Source: an uncultured Acidaminococcus sp.
GTDB taxonomy: Bacteria; Bacillota; Negativicutes; Acidaminococcales; Acidaminococcaceae
Direction: 5' to 3'
Length of the DNA stretch: 49,876 nucleotides
Assembly: GCA_902796945.1 (NCBI GenBank)
Contig: CADBQR010000102.1
Location: 1-49,876, forward strand
The notes beneath the pieces were generated by a model, which worked only from the letters and a program-made list of their open reading frames with translations, was not told where the DNA came from and made no database searches. Below, piece by piece: positions 8,377 to 15,804 of this stretch. Numbering within the stretch: position 1 is the first letter of the stretch; each line of letters opens with the position of its first letter. The translations under genes and the position numbers were made by a program.

Positions 8377-8889
8377 TCAGCGTGCCGCAGCCTTATCCGT
8401 TTCTGACAGCTTCCGGCGGATCTGTTCCATCACGGGGGTCTTCAGCAGGATCCCCGCCAGGATGACTCCGCCGCCGCTGCTCAGCAGGAACGGGGCTACA
8501 AAGAAATAGAAGGGAACATCCTTCCCCAGCAGATAAGAAGAAATGAACGCGGAAATCCAGGCGCCGACGATGCCGGTCCCGAATAATTCGCCGAACATGG
8601 CAGCCGGGATCTTTTGATACTTTTTGTAAAGGATACCGGCCAGGAAGGCCCCAATCATGCTGCCGGGAAACGCCAGGGGCGATCCGGTCCCGAGCAGGTT
8701 GCGAAGCAGGGAAATGACAAAGGCAATGATGGTCGCGTTAACGGGGCCGAGCAGGGCTCCTGTCACCGCGTCAATCATGTTCTGCATGGGAAAGCACTTC
8801 GATACGCCGACGGGAATGTAGAACAAATTGGCCGTCAGTGTCCCAATGGCAACAAAAATGGCGGATACGGTCAAACGGTAAGTACTCAT
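8377..8889 (-). CDS. thiW: ECF transporter S component ThiW (thiazole uptake)
   Basis: The 170-residue membrane protein has about five hydrophobic segments and the ThiW-like start TYRLTVSAIFVAIGTLTANL, followed by PVGVSKCFPMQNMID and a GSMIGAFLAG segment. ThiW is the substrate-binding subunit of an energy-coupling-factor importer for the thiamin thiazole precursor; the shared ECF ATPases and T subunit are not in this window. The ATG at 8889 has GAAAGGAAG nine bases upstream; the reading frame stays open to 8940 but without a better site. A candidate attenuator lies upstream on the same strand. Confidence 0.85.
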   Translation of the reverse strand: MSTYRLTVSAIFVAIGTLTANLFYIPVGVSKCFPMQNMIDAVTGALLGPVNATIIAFVISLLRNLLGTGSPLAFPGSMIGAFLAGILYKKYQKIPAAMFGELFGTGIVGAWISAFISSYLLGKDVPFYFFVAPFLLSSGGGVILAGILLKTPVMEQIRRKLSETDKAAAR

Positions 8890-9006
8890 GGTTGATGACT
8901 TCCTTTCAAGAGAGAATGGTGACTCGAAGGGACTGATCATCGGCCTTTATTATACCATGGAGCGGGGGGATTTACAGGGTTGATTTTTCCCCTCACGGGA
9001 GCAAAG

Positions 9007-9058
9007 AAAAAAGGCTCACGAAAAGCGGCACCCGCGGTGGTGCCCCCCTTCGTGAACC
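9007..9058 (-). terminator. Leader terminator (candidate attenuator) before thiW
   Basis: On the minus strand a 10-bp stem (9058-9049 with 9022-9013) encloses a second hairpin GGCACC...GGTGCC and is followed by six T (9012-9007). The 5' arm can instead pair with the sequence just upstream: GTGAAC (9066-9061) with GTTCAC (9057-9052). That would break the terminator. A third segment, TTCAC (9087-9083), can pair with GTGAG (9070-9066). This set of mutually exclusive pairings is what transcription attenuators look like. It ends 118 bases before thiW. Confidence 0.6.
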
Positions 9059-9103
9059 TTGTTCACTCACTTGGTAAGACCTGTGAAGTTGTCCTTCCTA
9101 TAA

Positions 9104-9132
9104 AGAGTAGCTTTCCTGATGGAATTTGTCAA
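9104..9132 (-). promoter_or_regulatory. Promoter of the thiW leader
   Basis: On the minus strand TTGACA (9132-9127), a perfect -35, is 17 bases from TACTCT (9109-9104), a weak -10. It would start an RNA near 9097 that reaches the leader terminator after about 90 nucleotides. A second TATAAT on this strand (8954-8949) closer to thiW lacks a clear -35. Confidence 0.5.
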
Positions 9133-9215
9133 TAGGGGATGGTTCATGAAAAGTGGGGGAAAACACAGGAAAGGAAAGGGGTTCCCGTATTTCACAAAAA
9201 TATCAGGAGGGGCAT

Positions 9216-9246
9216 TTGCAGCTGACGTACCGAAGTAGTGTATAAT
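9216..9246 (+). promoter_or_regulatory. Promoter of the M48 protease gene
   Basis: TATAAT at 9241-9246 is a perfect -10. The nearest -35 candidate is TTGCAG at 9216-9221, 19 bases away, slightly long. No other promoter is visible for this gene. Confidence 0.5.
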
Positions 9247-9314
9247 AGAATGAACAATCCGGGGCAGGCGGAAATCGCCCATGCTTCAACGCCCCGGTGA
9301 CAGGAGTGTTCAAC

Positions 9315-10463
9315 ATGAAATTTTTACTTGCATTGCTATGCATGTTCTTGTTTGCCGGTATGCCGCAGGCACAGGCGGCCATGATTGGGGAACAACAGGA
9401 AATCGAGATGGGCCGTAAGGCCGGCGAGCAGCTGGAAGCTCATTACGGACTTTATCAGGATGAGGAGATGCAGGCCCGCATTGACCGTATCGGCCAGAGC
9501 CTGGCCCAGTATTCCAACCGGAAGATTCCCTATCGCTTCAAGGTTCTGAACACGCAGGATGTCAATGCCCTGGCTTGTCCGGGCGGCTTCATCTATGTCT
9601 ATAAGGGACTCGTTGATTTCATGACCAGCGATGATGAACTGGCGGCTGTCCTGGGACACGAAATCGGCCATATCGAAAGAAGGCATACGGTTCACCAGAT
9701 TGAAAAGCAGATGGCCCTGTCCCTTTTGTCCGTCCTGGCCGGCGTGGCCAGCGGCGACCCCGGGGCGGCCATGGTGATGGCCACGACCGCTTCCCAGGCC
9801 CTGATGGCCAGCTACAGCCGGGATGATGAACGGGAAGCCGACGCGGAAGGATTTGTCCTGTCCAGGAAGGCCGGGTATAATCCATATGGCTCCTATGTGA
9901 CCATGGCCAAGCTGGAAGACATGACCAAGGATATGGGCAATCCGGAGTACGGGCTTTTTTCCTCGCACCCTGAACCGGAGGCGCGTATGAAAAAAGCCAT
10001 GGCAGAAGCTGAATCCCTGCATATGCCTGAAAAGGTGACCGTGGAAAAGGACGGATCCGCCGTGGTCAGTGACGGGGACTGGTCCTATACCTTTTATCAG
10101 ACCGTGGGTTATGATAAACCGGAATATCGGGCCCGCCTGATGGCGGGGGCCCTTTATCAGATTGAACGGCGGGGACCGGTGGACGAGACCCATTTCATTA
10201 CGGTTGATGGTGACAACTGGACGGATGTCTATTATGAGGACATTCGCCTGATGCGGTATTTCCCGGCAGACAGCCGGACGGAAAAAACCACCGGCCAGGG
10301 AGCGGCAGAGGTGACGGAATCCCTGCAGAAGTGGGCAGAAATCGCCAAAAAGCGGCAGATGGCGGCGCCGGGGAAAGCTTCCGCAAAGCAAGGTGCGGCA
10401 CAAGGATCCGCCGGGAACGGAAAGAAACAGAAAATCAGGACGGCTGCACCGGTCGCTGCCTGA
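9315..10463 (+). CDS. Exported M48-family zinc metalloprotease
   Basis: The 382-residue protein has a signal peptide (MKFLLALLCMFLFAGMPQAQA) and the M48 zinc site HEIGH within GHEIGHIERRH, about residues 113-123. The third-ligand motif DEREADAEGF follows, so it resembles BepA/LoiP/Oma1-type periplasmic quality-control proteases. The C-terminal 40 residues are Ala/Lys/Gly-rich low complexity. AGGAG at 9302-9306 sets the ATG at 9315; the in-frame GTG at 9297 precedes that site and is rejected. An exported M48 protease of this type suits a cell with an outer membrane, which is part of my reason for suspecting Negativicutes. Confidence 0.9.
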   Translation: MKFLLALLCMFLFAGMPQAQAAMIGEQQEIEMGRKAGEQLEAHYGLYQDEEMQARIDRIGQSLAQYSNRKIPYRFKVLNTQDVNALACPGGFIYVYKGLVDFMTSDDELAAVLGHEIGHIERRHTVHQIEKQMALSLLSVLAGVASGDPGAAMVMATTASQALMASYSRDDEREADAEGFVLSRKAGYNPYGSYVTMAKLEDMTKDMGNPEYGLFSSHPEPEARMKKAMAEAESLHMPEKVTVEKDGSAVVSDGDWSYTFYQTVGYDKPEYRARLMAGALYQIERRGPVDETHFITVDGDNWTDVYYEDIRLMRYFPADSRTEKTTGQGAAEVTESLQKWAEIAKKRQMAAPGKASAKQGAAQGSAGNGKKQKIRTAAPVAA

Positions 10464-10483
10464 TGGGAAAGGAGGAACCGGGC

Positions 10484-11551
10484 GTGCTCAGGGTAAAGGA
10501 ACAGGTCCCGCTCTGGGACTATCTGGAGACGGTGCGGCGTCCCATTGTCCTGTATGGCATGGGAAATGGCGCCGATGCCATCTTGGATCGTTGCAGGCAG
10601 CGGAACATCCCGGTGGCAGGCATCTTTGCCAGTGATGAATTCGTCCGCCATCAGGAGTTCCGGGGGTATGAAATCACGGATTACCGGAGCATCACGGCCC
10701 GTTATCCGGACTGCCTGATCCTGATTGCCTTTGCCAGCGAGCGGCCGGAGATCCTGGAACGCTTTTTCCGGATTGCCCGGGAGCACGAGACCTACGCACC
10801 CCACCTGCCGCTTTTCGGGGATCCCTCCGTGGTTTCCCCGGCCTGGCTCCTGGACCATGAAGAGGAACTGGAGCAGGTGTATGAACGGCTGGCTGATTCG
10901 CAAAGCCGCCAGGTCATGGAATGCATCCTGAATTATAAGATGAGCGGCCGGCTGAATTATCTGGAGCCGGTGACACAGCGCCGGGAAGACCTGGAACGTC
11001 TTTTTTCCTTTGGGGAAAAGGAGAGTTATGTGGACCTCGGGGCCTATAACGGGGATACCATCCGCGAATTCCTGGAGCTGACGGAGCACCGTTACGAACA
11101 CATCTATGCGGTGGAACCGGACCCCAGGAACTTTGCCAAATTGCGGGCCTTTGCCGAAAATGAACAGATCCGCTGCTGCTCCCTTTATAACAAGGCCGTC
11201 TGGAATGCGGAGGAGGAGCTTTCCTTTGATGCCCGGGGCGGGCGCATGTCCTGTCTGGCTCCGGCCGGGGAAAAGGCCGTGGGAACCCTTTCCCTTGACC
11301 GTATGCTGGGGGAACGGCCCGTGACCTACATCAAGATGGACGTGGAAGGTGCCGAGTCGGAAGCCCTGTCCGGTGGTACCCGTGCCCTTCGCCGCTGGAA
11401 ACCGAAACTGATGATTGCCGGGTATCACCACGATGACGATTTGTGGCGCATCCCGCTGCAGTTATGGTCCATCTGCCCGGATTACCGTGTTTACCTGCGC
11501 CGGCATCCCTATGTGCCATGCTGGGAAATCAATTTCTTTGCAACTATATAA
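10484..11551 (+). CDS. FkbM-family SAM-dependent methyltransferase
   Basis: The 355-residue protein has an N-terminal Rossmann-like region (VLYGMGNGADAILD, about 22-35). The C-terminal methyltransferase domain contains motif I YVDLGAYNGDTIREFL, the acidic loop VEPDPRNFAKL and the FkbM ending YIKMDVEGAESEALSGG. FkbM enzymes O-methylate sugars, antibiotics or small molecules; the acceptor is unknown. AGGAGG at 10470-10475 with an eight-base gap picks the GTG at 10484. An earlier ATG at 10463 overlapping the protease stop lies upstream of this site. Cotranscription with the protease is likely. Confidence 0.82.
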   Translation: MLRVKEQVPLWDYLETVRRPIVLYGMGNGADAILDRCRQRNIPVAGIFASDEFVRHQEFRGYEITDYRSITARYPDCLILIAFASERPEILERFFRIAREHETYAPHLPLFGDPSVVSPAWLLDHEEELEQVYERLADSQSRQVMECILNYKMSGRLNYLEPVTQRREDLERLFSFGEKESYVDLGAYNGDTIREFLELTEHRYEHIYAVEPDPRNFAKLRAFAENEQIRCCSLYNKAVWNAEEELSFDARGGRMSCLAPAGEKAVGTLSLDRMLGERPVTYIKMDVEGAESEALSGGTRALRRWKPKLMIAGYHHDDDLWRIPLQLWSICPDYRVYLRRHPYVPCWEINFFATI

Positions 11552-11562
11552 AAGTTTACAAA

Positions 11563-11605
11563 AAAGGGAATCTTCTTTTTAAATTTAAAAAGAATGGTTC
11601 CCTTT
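11563..11605 (+). terminator. Terminator after the FkbM methyltransferase gene
   Basis: A nearly perfect 20-bp inverted repeat (AAGGGAA...TTCCCTT outside, TTCTTTTTAAA/TTTAAAAAGAA inside) spans 11563-11605. The T-tract is short, so termination may be partial. Confidence 0.65.
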
Positions 11606-11607
11606 CG

Positions 11608-11636
11608 TTGCCCCTGGGAAGTGAATATGTTAAAAT
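11608..11636 (+). promoter_or_regulatory. Promoter of the TrpXYZ-like operon
   Basis: TTGCCC (11608-11613), 17-base spacer, TAAAAT (11631-11636). It lies 54 bases before the first gene. The leader contains no T-box, unlike streptococcal trpXYZ. Confidence 0.65.
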
Positions 11637-11689
11637 TAAAAAACGAGTGAAATTTTATTCAGTTTCGTTGAAGGAAAGAAGGATGGAAG

Positions 11690-12679
11690 ATGAAGAATTG
11701 GAAAAAAGCAATGGCTCTTCTCACGGTCGCAGCACTGGGTATTACCGCCGGGTGCGGAGGAAAACAGGAAGCAAAGAAGAAGGACAAAGTCAAGATTGGC
11801 GTTGTGCAGCTGGTGGAGCATGCCGCTCTTGACGCGGCCAATAAGGGCTTTATCGACGCACTGGAGGCCAATGGCTATAAAGTCGGCAAGAACCTGGAAG
11901 TCGACCAGCAGAACGCCCAGGCCGACCAGTCCAATCTGCAGACCATTGCCCAGCGTTTTGTCAATAACAAGGTTGACCTGATCTGTGCCATCGCCACGCC
12001 GGCTGCCCAGACCATGGCCAATGCAACGAAGACCATTCCGATTGTAGGTACGGCCATTACCGATTATAAGGAAGCCAAGCTTGTCAAGGATAACAATAAA
12101 CCGGGCACCAACGTGACCGGCACGACGGATATGAACCCCATTGACCGGCAGGTGGAACTGCTGCAGACCGTTTTCCCGAAGGCCAAGACCGTGGGGGTCA
12201 TCTACAATTCCAGCGAGGTCAATTCCCAACTGCAGGTTTCCATCATGAAGAAGGTTGCCGGACAGAAGGGCCTGACCGTCAAGGAAGCTACGGTTACGAC
12301 GGTCAATGATATCCAGCAGGCCGCCCAGAGCCTGGTGGCACAGAAAGTGGATGTCATCTACATCCCGACGGACAACGTCATGGCATCGGCCGTCCCTGTG
12401 CTGACGAAAATTACCAACGCAGCCAAGATTCCCGTGATTGCCGGCGAAGGCAACGAGGTCAAGAAGGGCTGCCTGGCCACGATTGGCATTGATTACTACA
12501 AGCTGGGTTACCAGACGGGCCTGATGGCTGTAAAAATCCTGAGAGGCGAAGCCAAACCGCAGGATATGGCCATCGAAACCCAGAAGGATGTCAAGGCAAC
12601 GGTCAATGAGACCAGTGCCAAGCTGCTGGGCGTTACCATTCCGGATTCCATTCTCAAGGGAGCCGAAATCGTGAAATAA
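11690..12679 (+). CDS. TrpX-like ABC transporter substrate-binding lipoprotein
   Basis: The 329-residue protein has a lipoprotein signal (hydrophobic core then ITAGCGGK; lipid on the Cys near residue 22). It then follows the COG2984 pattern: VKIGVVQLVEHAALDAANKGF, two lobes of periplasmic-binding-protein fold and IPVIAGEGNEVKKGCLATIGIDYYKLG. Characterised relatives include TrpX/TrpXYZ-type importers, often predicted to carry aromatic amino acids, but ligands differ across the family and are not determinable here. It is the first gene of a three-gene ABC operon with its own promoter. Confidence 0.87.
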   Translation: MKNWKKAMALLTVAALGITAGCGGKQEAKKKDKVKIGVVQLVEHAALDAANKGFIDALEANGYKVGKNLEVDQQNAQADQSNLQTIAQRFVNNKVDLICAIATPAAQTMANATKTIPIVGTAITDYKEAKLVKDNNKPGTNVTGTTDMNPIDRQVELLQTVFPKAKTVGVIYNSSEVNSQLQVSIMKKVAGQKGLTVKEATVTTVNDIQQAAQSLVAQKVDVIYIPTDNVMASAVPVLTKITNAAKIPVIAGEGNEVKKGCLATIGIDYYKLGYQTGLMAVKILRGEAKPQDMAIETQKDVKATVNETSAKLLGVTIPDSILKGAEIVK

Positions 12680-12805
12680 GACGGGACAGAAAGACTGCTT
12701 TCTGTGGAAAATGCAATTTCGGATCGGGCAGGAAGGCTCTTTGGGGGCTTTTCTGCCCGACGAAATTCTTTTTCAAGACCGATGAAAAGGAGAGACAAGA
12801 CAGGC

Positions 12806-13684
12806 ATGATTGATTTGATCATTCCAACCACATCCCAGGGCCTTTTATGGTCCATGCTGGCACTGGGTGTCTATATTACCTTCCGTGTCCTGGATTTTGC
12901 GGACATGACCGTGGAGGGATCCTTTCCCCTGGGAGCGGCCGTGGCCGTTTCCTGCCTGGTGAAGGACTATAACCCGCTTCTCGCTATCCTGGCGGCAGCC
13001 CTGGCCGGCGGCCTTGCCGGGATTGTTACGGGTTTTTTGCATACCAAACTCCGGATTCCGTCCCTGCTGGCGGGAATCCTATCCATGATTGCCCTCTATT
13101 CCGTGAACCTGCGTATCATGGGAAAAGCCAATGTGTCCCTTCTGGGCAAGGAAACCGCCTTTACGATCGTTGAATCGATGGGCCTTGACTATGCCAACGG
13201 CGTCTTTGTGGTGGGAATTGCGGCCACGCTGATTGTGTGCCTTTTCATTTACTGGTTCTTCGGAACTGAAATCGGGGCGGCCATCCGGGCCACCGGTTTC
13301 AATCCCCAGATGATCCGTGCCCAGGGTGTTGACACGAATGTCATGCTGCTGTTCGGGCTGTTCATGAGCAACGCCCTGACTGCCATCGCTGGCGCCCTGA
13401 TTGCCCAGAACAACGGGTTCTTCGATGTGGGCATGGGGGTCGGCACCATCGTCATCGGCCTGGCCTCCGTCATTATCGGGGAAGTTCTTTTTGGAACGAG
13501 AAGTTTCAAGAACAGCCTGGTCTCGGTCGTGCTGGGATCCATCGTCTACCGTTTCGTCATTGCCACGGTCCTGCAGATGGGCATGCCGCCCAATGACCTG
13601 AAGCTCTTTACGTCGGTCCTGGTTGCCATTGCGCTGGCCCTGCCCATGGTGAAGAGCAAATTCCAGGCAAGAAAGGCGGGCTGA
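12806..13684 (+). CDS. ABC transporter permease (TrpY/COG4120-like)
   Basis: The 292-residue protein has about eight to nine hydrophobic segments and the COG4120 hallmarks: ITFRVLDFADMTVEGSFPLGAA near the start, GNGFFDVGMGVGTIVIGLASVIIGEVLFG in the C-terminal half. It resembles branched-chain-type permeases and is expected to form a homodimeric channel with the adjacent ATPase. The ATG at 12806 has AAGGAGAG upstream at a rather long 11 bases. The 126-base gap after the binding-protein gene shows no terminator, so the operon continues. Confidence 0.87.
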   Translation: MIDLIIPTTSQGLLWSMLALGVYITFRVLDFADMTVEGSFPLGAAVAVSCLVKDYNPLLAILAAALAGGLAGIVTGFLHTKLRIPSLLAGILSMIALYSVNLRIMGKANVSLLGKETAFTIVESMGLDYANGVFVVGIAATLIVCLFIYWFFGTEIGAAIRATGFNPQMIRAQGVDTNVMLLFGLFMSNALTAIAGALIAQNNGFFDVGMGVGTIVIGLASVIIGEVLFGTRSFKNSLVSVVLGSIVYRFVIATVLQMGMPPNDLKLFTSVLVAIALALPMVKSKFQARKAG

Positions 13685-13686
13685 TC

Positions 13687-14481
13687 ATGCTGGAACTCAA
13701 AAAGGTAAACAAGACATTCTTTCCTGGAACCATTAACGAAAAAAAGGCGCTCATCGATGTCAATCTCCATGTGGAGACCGGTGATTTCATTACCATCATC
13801 GGTGGCAACGGCGCCGGGAAATCAACCCTGCTGAATTCCATTGCCGGCGTGTTCCCCGTGGATACGGGCAGCATCACCATTGACGGTGTGGAGCTGACGA
13901 AGCTGCCGGAACATAAACGGGCCCGTTATATCGGCCGCGTTTTCCAGGATCCCATGATGGGAACCGCCGCCGGCATGATGATTGAAGAAAACCTGGCCAT
14001 TGCCAGCCGGCGCGGTAAAACACCGGGCCTGTCCTGGGCACTCAAGGATGCGGATCGTTCCCGTTTCCGTGAGCTGCTGAAAGAACTGGACCTGGGGCTG
14101 GAAGACCGCCTGACTGTTCGGGTAGGGCTTCTTTCCGGCGGACAGCGCCAGGCCCTGACCCTGCTGATGGCTGCCATGAACCAGCCGAAACTGCTGCTCC
14201 TGGACGAACACACGGCAGCCCTTGATCCCAAGACGGCGGAAAAGGTACTGAACCTGACGCAGAAGGTCATTTCGAAGTACCAGCTGACTTCCCTCATGAT
14301 TACCCACAATATGCGGGATGCCCTGCGCTTCGGCAACCGGCTGATCATGATGAATGCCGGCCGTATCGTCGTCGATGTGGGAGCGGAGGAGAAAAAGAAG
14401 CTGACCATTCCGGACCTGCTGCAGCTGTTTGAAAAGGCCGCGGGGGAAGAACTTGATAATGATCGCATGATGCTGGGCTGA
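13687..14481 (+). CDS. ABC transporter ATP-binding protein (TrpZ/COG1101-like)
   Basis: The 264-residue ATPase starts two bases after the permease stop. Visible motifs are Walker A GGNGAGKST (about 38-46), Q-loop RVFQDPMMG, signature LSGGQRQAL, Walker B LLLLDEHTAALDP and the switch His in MITHNMRDA. DEHTAALDP instead of DEPT is characteristic of this transporter subfamily. It powers uptake through the preceding permease. Confidence 0.92.
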   Translation: MLELKKVNKTFFPGTINEKKALIDVNLHVETGDFITIIGGNGAGKSTLLNSIAGVFPVDTGSITIDGVELTKLPEHKRARYIGRVFQDPMMGTAAGMMIEENLAIASRRGKTPGLSWALKDADRSRFRELLKELDLGLEDRLTVRVGLLSGGQRQALTLLMAAMNQPKLLLLDEHTAALDPKTAEKVLNLTQKVISKYQLTSLMITHNMRDALRFGNRLIMMNAGRIVVDVGAEEKKKLTIPDLLQLFEKAAGEELDNDRMMLG

Positions 14482-14529
14482 TGCCTGTAATCAATAAATT
14501 TACCATTTTTTATCAATGGGGGGTTATCC

Positions 14530-15804
14530 ATGAAAAAGGTTCCTTTCGTAACAAAGGAAAAGGTTGAAGAAATTGTGAAGACGTATCCGACTCCTTTTTA
14601 TCTGTATGATGAAAAGGGAATCCGCCAGACGGCCAGGAATATCCGCGAGGCGTTCAGCTGGAATGAAGGATTCCGCGAATATTTTGCCGTAAAGGCCACG
14701 CCGAACCCGTTTATCCTGAAAATCCTGAAAGAGGAAGGATGCGGCACGGACTGCTCTTCCTATACGGAACTGCTCATGAGCCACGCCTGCGGGTTCAAGG
14801 GACAGGAAATCATGTTTTCCTCCAACGATACACCGGAGAAGGATTATGTCCTGGCTGCGAAACTGGGAGCCATCATCAACCTGGATGACTTTACCATGAT
14901 TGACGTGGTGGATAGAACGGTGGGAATCCCGGAAACGATTTGCTGCCGCTTCAATCCGGGCGGCATGTTTGAGCTGGGAAATGATATCATGGACAATCCC
15001 GGAGAGGCCAAATACGGCATGACCCGTGAACAGATCACGGAAGCCTTCAAGATCCTGAAGGCCAAGGGTGCCAAACATTTCGGGATCCACGCCTTCCTGG
15101 CCAGCAATACCGTGACCAACGATTATTATCCGGAACTGGCCCGTCAGCTCTTTATGCTGGCCGTGGAACTCCGGAATGAAACGGGCGTTGCCGTTGACTT
15201 TATCAACCTGTCCGGCGGGGTGGGCATTCCCTATCGTCCGGAACAGACGCCGAATGATATTTTTGCCATTGGCGAAGGGGTTCGCCGCGTCTATCAGGAA
15301 GTCTTTGGTCCGGCCGGCATGACCCATGTCCGCCTGATGACTGAAATGGGACGCTTTGTCACCGGCCCTTATGGTGCCCTGATTTCGAAGGTCATCAATT
15401 TCAAGCATATCTACAAGGAATATGTAGGTATGGATGCCTGCGCCGCCAACCTGATCCGTCCGGCCATGTACGGCGCATACCATCACATCACGGTCCTGGG
15501 AAAGGAAAATATGCCCTGCGACCATCAGTATGACGTGACGGGCGGACTCTGTGAAAACAATGATAAGTTTGCCGTGAACCGGCTGCTGCCGAAGATTGAG
15601 CTGGGCGACTACCTCTTCATGCATGACGCGGGAGCCCACTGCTATTCCATGGGGTATAACTATAACGGGAAATTATGGTGTGCCGAGCTGCTGCAGAAGG
15701 AAGACGGCAGCATCCAGATGATCCGCCGCGCCCAGACGCCGAAGGATTATTTTGCAACGCTGGACTTCACCGGTCTGTTTGACGGAGAAATGTATGAAAA
15801 GTGA
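14530..15804 (+). CDS. lysA: Diaminopimelate decarboxylase-like PLP enzyme
   Basis: The 424-residue protein is a fold-III (alanine-racemase-like) decarboxylase. The PLP lysine lies in YFAVKATPNP (about K58), followed by the HAFLASN stretch, SGGVGIPY and EMGRFVTG, which match the phosphate-binding Gly loop and EPGR. The active-site CES[GS]D motif reads CENND here, a variant. The expected reaction is meso-diaminopimelate to lysine plus CO2, though a related diamino acid substrate is possible. GGGGGG lies just upstream of the ATG. The gene overlaps the ClC gene by 11 bases. Confidence 0.78.
   Translation: MKKVPFVTKEKVEEIVKTYPTPFYLYDEKGIRQTARNIREAFSWNEGFREYFAVKATPNPFILKILKEEGCGTDCSSYTELLMSHACGFKGQEIMFSSNDTPEKDYVLAAKLGAIINLDDFTMIDVVDRTVGIPETICCRFNPGGMFELGNDIMDNPGEAKYGMTREQITEAFKILKAKGAKHFGIHAFLASNTVTNDYYPELARQLFMLAVELRNETGVAVDFINLSGGVGIPYRPEQTPNDIFAIGEGVRRVYQEVFGPAGMTHVRLMTEMGRFVTGPYGALISKVINFKHIYKEYVGMDACAANLIRPAMYGAYHHITVLGKENMPCDHQYDVTGGLCENNDKFAVNRLLPKIELGDYLFMHDAGAHCYSMGYNYNGKLWCAELLQKEDGSIQMIRRAQTPKDYFATLDFTGLFDGEMYEK

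Noticed and set aside
8999-9058. T-box riboswitch reading of the thiW leader (CACCACCGCGGG resembles the T-box GGTACCGCGG)
   Set aside because: No Stem I, specifier loop or AGGGTGG sequence is present, and the leader is only about 90 bases.
8890-9132. TPP riboswitch before thiW
   Set aside because: The conserved CTGAGA and ACCTGATCTGGATAATGCCAGCG-like core elements are not there on either strand.
9067-9282. A 71-codon minus-strand frame in the thiW-M48 gap
   Set aside because: No ribosome site or known similarity, and it covers the thiW leader promoter.
9297-9317. GTG at 9297 as start of the M48 protease
   Set aside because: It precedes the AGGAG ribosome site and would place polar residues before the signal peptide.
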